Part shown: positions 43,471 to 44,002 of the stretch, piece after piece
Position numbering within the stretch: position 1 is the stretch's first letter
Layout: each line of letters begins with the position of its first letter
Origin: Bacteroidales bacterium
Lineage (GTDB): Bacteria > Bacteroidota > Bacteroidia > Bacteroidales > UBA932
Reading direction: 5' to 3'
Assembly (NCBI GenBank): GCA_017548985.1
Contig: JAFYYW010000016.1
Location: forward strand, 1-44,002
DNA length: 44,002 nucleotides
Position numbers and translations under genes: made by a program
Notes under the pieces: generated by a model
What the model was told of the DNA's origin: nothing
The model's database searches: none
Seen by the model: the letters and a program-made list of their open reading frames with translations, nothing else

Positions 43471-44002
43471 TTATTTGAGAATGACAGCCGTCAAGGTATA
43501 TCCCTGCCCGGTGATCACAAGACCACCGTTGGCGATCATCTCATCAAGGATAGCCTGGGTTAGCTCAATCTCGAGTTTGTTCTCCTCATAAAGCTTATAA
43601 GGATCCTCAGTTCCCGGATGAGCAGCCCATGAGCCGTTGGAGAAACGGATCTGAACCTCATCAGCCGTAGGTGTGAACTCCAATACGATGGTAGTTCCCG
43701 CTTCGACTGTGCTCCAGTCATAGCCGCCCCAAGAGAGAGCGGTCATAGCCTTATGGTCTTCACCAAGGCCGCCGGACCAGTCAACCTCGAGAGAACCTTC
43801 CCAAATAGGGGAGCCAACAGGAGCCATCTCTCCAGTAGTGACAAGGTAAACTCCAGTAAGGGTATAGCCCTGGCCGGTGATAACGAGACCGCCGGTAGCG
43901 ACCATATTGTCCAGAATCTCCTTTGTCAACTCTATCTCTAGTTTGCTCTCTCCATAGAGCTTGTAAGGATCAGGAGTGCCCGGATGAGCGGCCCAGGAGC
44001 CA
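43471..44002 (-). CDS. Repeated-module surface glycan-binding-like protein (C-terminal part, cut by window edge)
   Basis: The frame is open to the right edge, so only the last ~177 residues are seen; no start is in the window. The segment NGSWAAHPGT(P/E)DPYKLY...KLEIELT occurs twice, 122 residues apart, and each is followed by GGLVITGQGYTLT and a final beta-strand. The complete last module (about GSPIWEGSLEVDWSGG to LTAVILK) is rich in Trp and Gly (LSWGGYDWS) and has the look of a beta-sandwich carbohydrate-binding domain. I recognise no catalytic motif. Being first in the visible operon and ahead of surface GH26/GH5 enzymes, it is likely a surface glycan-binding protein. A multidomain enzyme ending in binding modules is the alternative. 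Confidence 0.65.
   Translation of the reverse strand, partial: GSWAAHPGTPDPYKLYGESKLEIELTKEILDNMVATGGLVITGQGYTLTGVYLVTTGEMAPVGSPIWEGSLEVDWSGGLGEDHKAMTALSWGGYDWSTVEAGTTIVLEFTPTADEVQIRFSNGSWAAHPGTEDPYKLYEENKLEIELTQAILDEMIANGGLVITGQGYTLTAVILK

Overview
The window looks like chromosomal DNA of a Bacteroidales bacterium (Bacteroidota), most plausibly a gut or rumen glycan degrader. The signs are many secreted and lipoprotein glycoside hydrolases, BACON domains, a Ser-type sulfatase, a GPH sugar symporter, Nfn-type transhydrogenase genes, and one clean Bacteroidota promoter (TTTG-N20-TAnnTTTG) ahead of a tRNA gene. Coding density is high, with many 1-4 bp start/stop overlaps. I see no phage, transposase, CRISPR array or rRNA. 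The genus is inferred only.

Layout from left to right. (1) 1-355: non-coding, purine-rich, degenerate repeats, then a possible promoter. (2) 356-3363, plus strand: nfnA-nfnB and a PrsW-family membrane protease. (3) 3357-15660, minus strand: a nine-gene run, in transcription order a secreted sugar isomerase-like TIM barrel, a GH127-type enzyme, a TGS-domain nucleoside kinase, a second GH127-type enzyme, ridA, two half ABC exporters, resB and ccsA. (4) 15768-23231, plus strand: ettA, an OlsB/GlsB-like N-acyltransferase, upp, a secreted GH2 enzyme and a Tat-signal FAD oxidoreductase. (5) 23234-26803, minus strand: two tandem sodium:alanine symporter paralogues and, behind a strong terminator, an AqpZ-type aquaporin. 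(6) 26937-31777, plus strand: mannose-1-phosphate guanylyltransferase, two tRNA-Lys genes with different anticodons, a terminator, a sulfatase-thioredoxin fusion and a GPH symporter. (7) 31788-44002, minus strand: a hemicellulose utilisation operon cut by the right edge, in transcription order a repeated surface glycan-binding-like protein, GH26, GH5, GH26, GH130, GH31, GH3 and an AGE-family 2-epimerase.

Region 7 reads as a beta-mannan pathway. Surface GH26 and GH5 lipoproteins cut the chain, and a second GH26 probably releases mannobiose. The GPH symporter encoded convergently may import it. The AGE epimerase converts mannobiose to mannosylglucose, and the GH130 phosphorylase yields mannose-1-phosphate plus glucose. 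The BACON-GH5, the PA14-containing GH31 and the GH3 are the types found in xyloglucan/beta-glucan loci, so the locus may serve mixed hemicellulose. No SusC/SusD pair is in the window; if present it should lie past the right edge.

The least ordinary items are the single-chain sulfatase-thioredoxin fusion, the tandem ~122-residue module at the right edge, the housekeeping nucleoside kinase sandwiched between two GH127-type enzymes, and the secreted redox/isomerase proteins beside glycosidases. All calls come from reading motifs; no database search was run.
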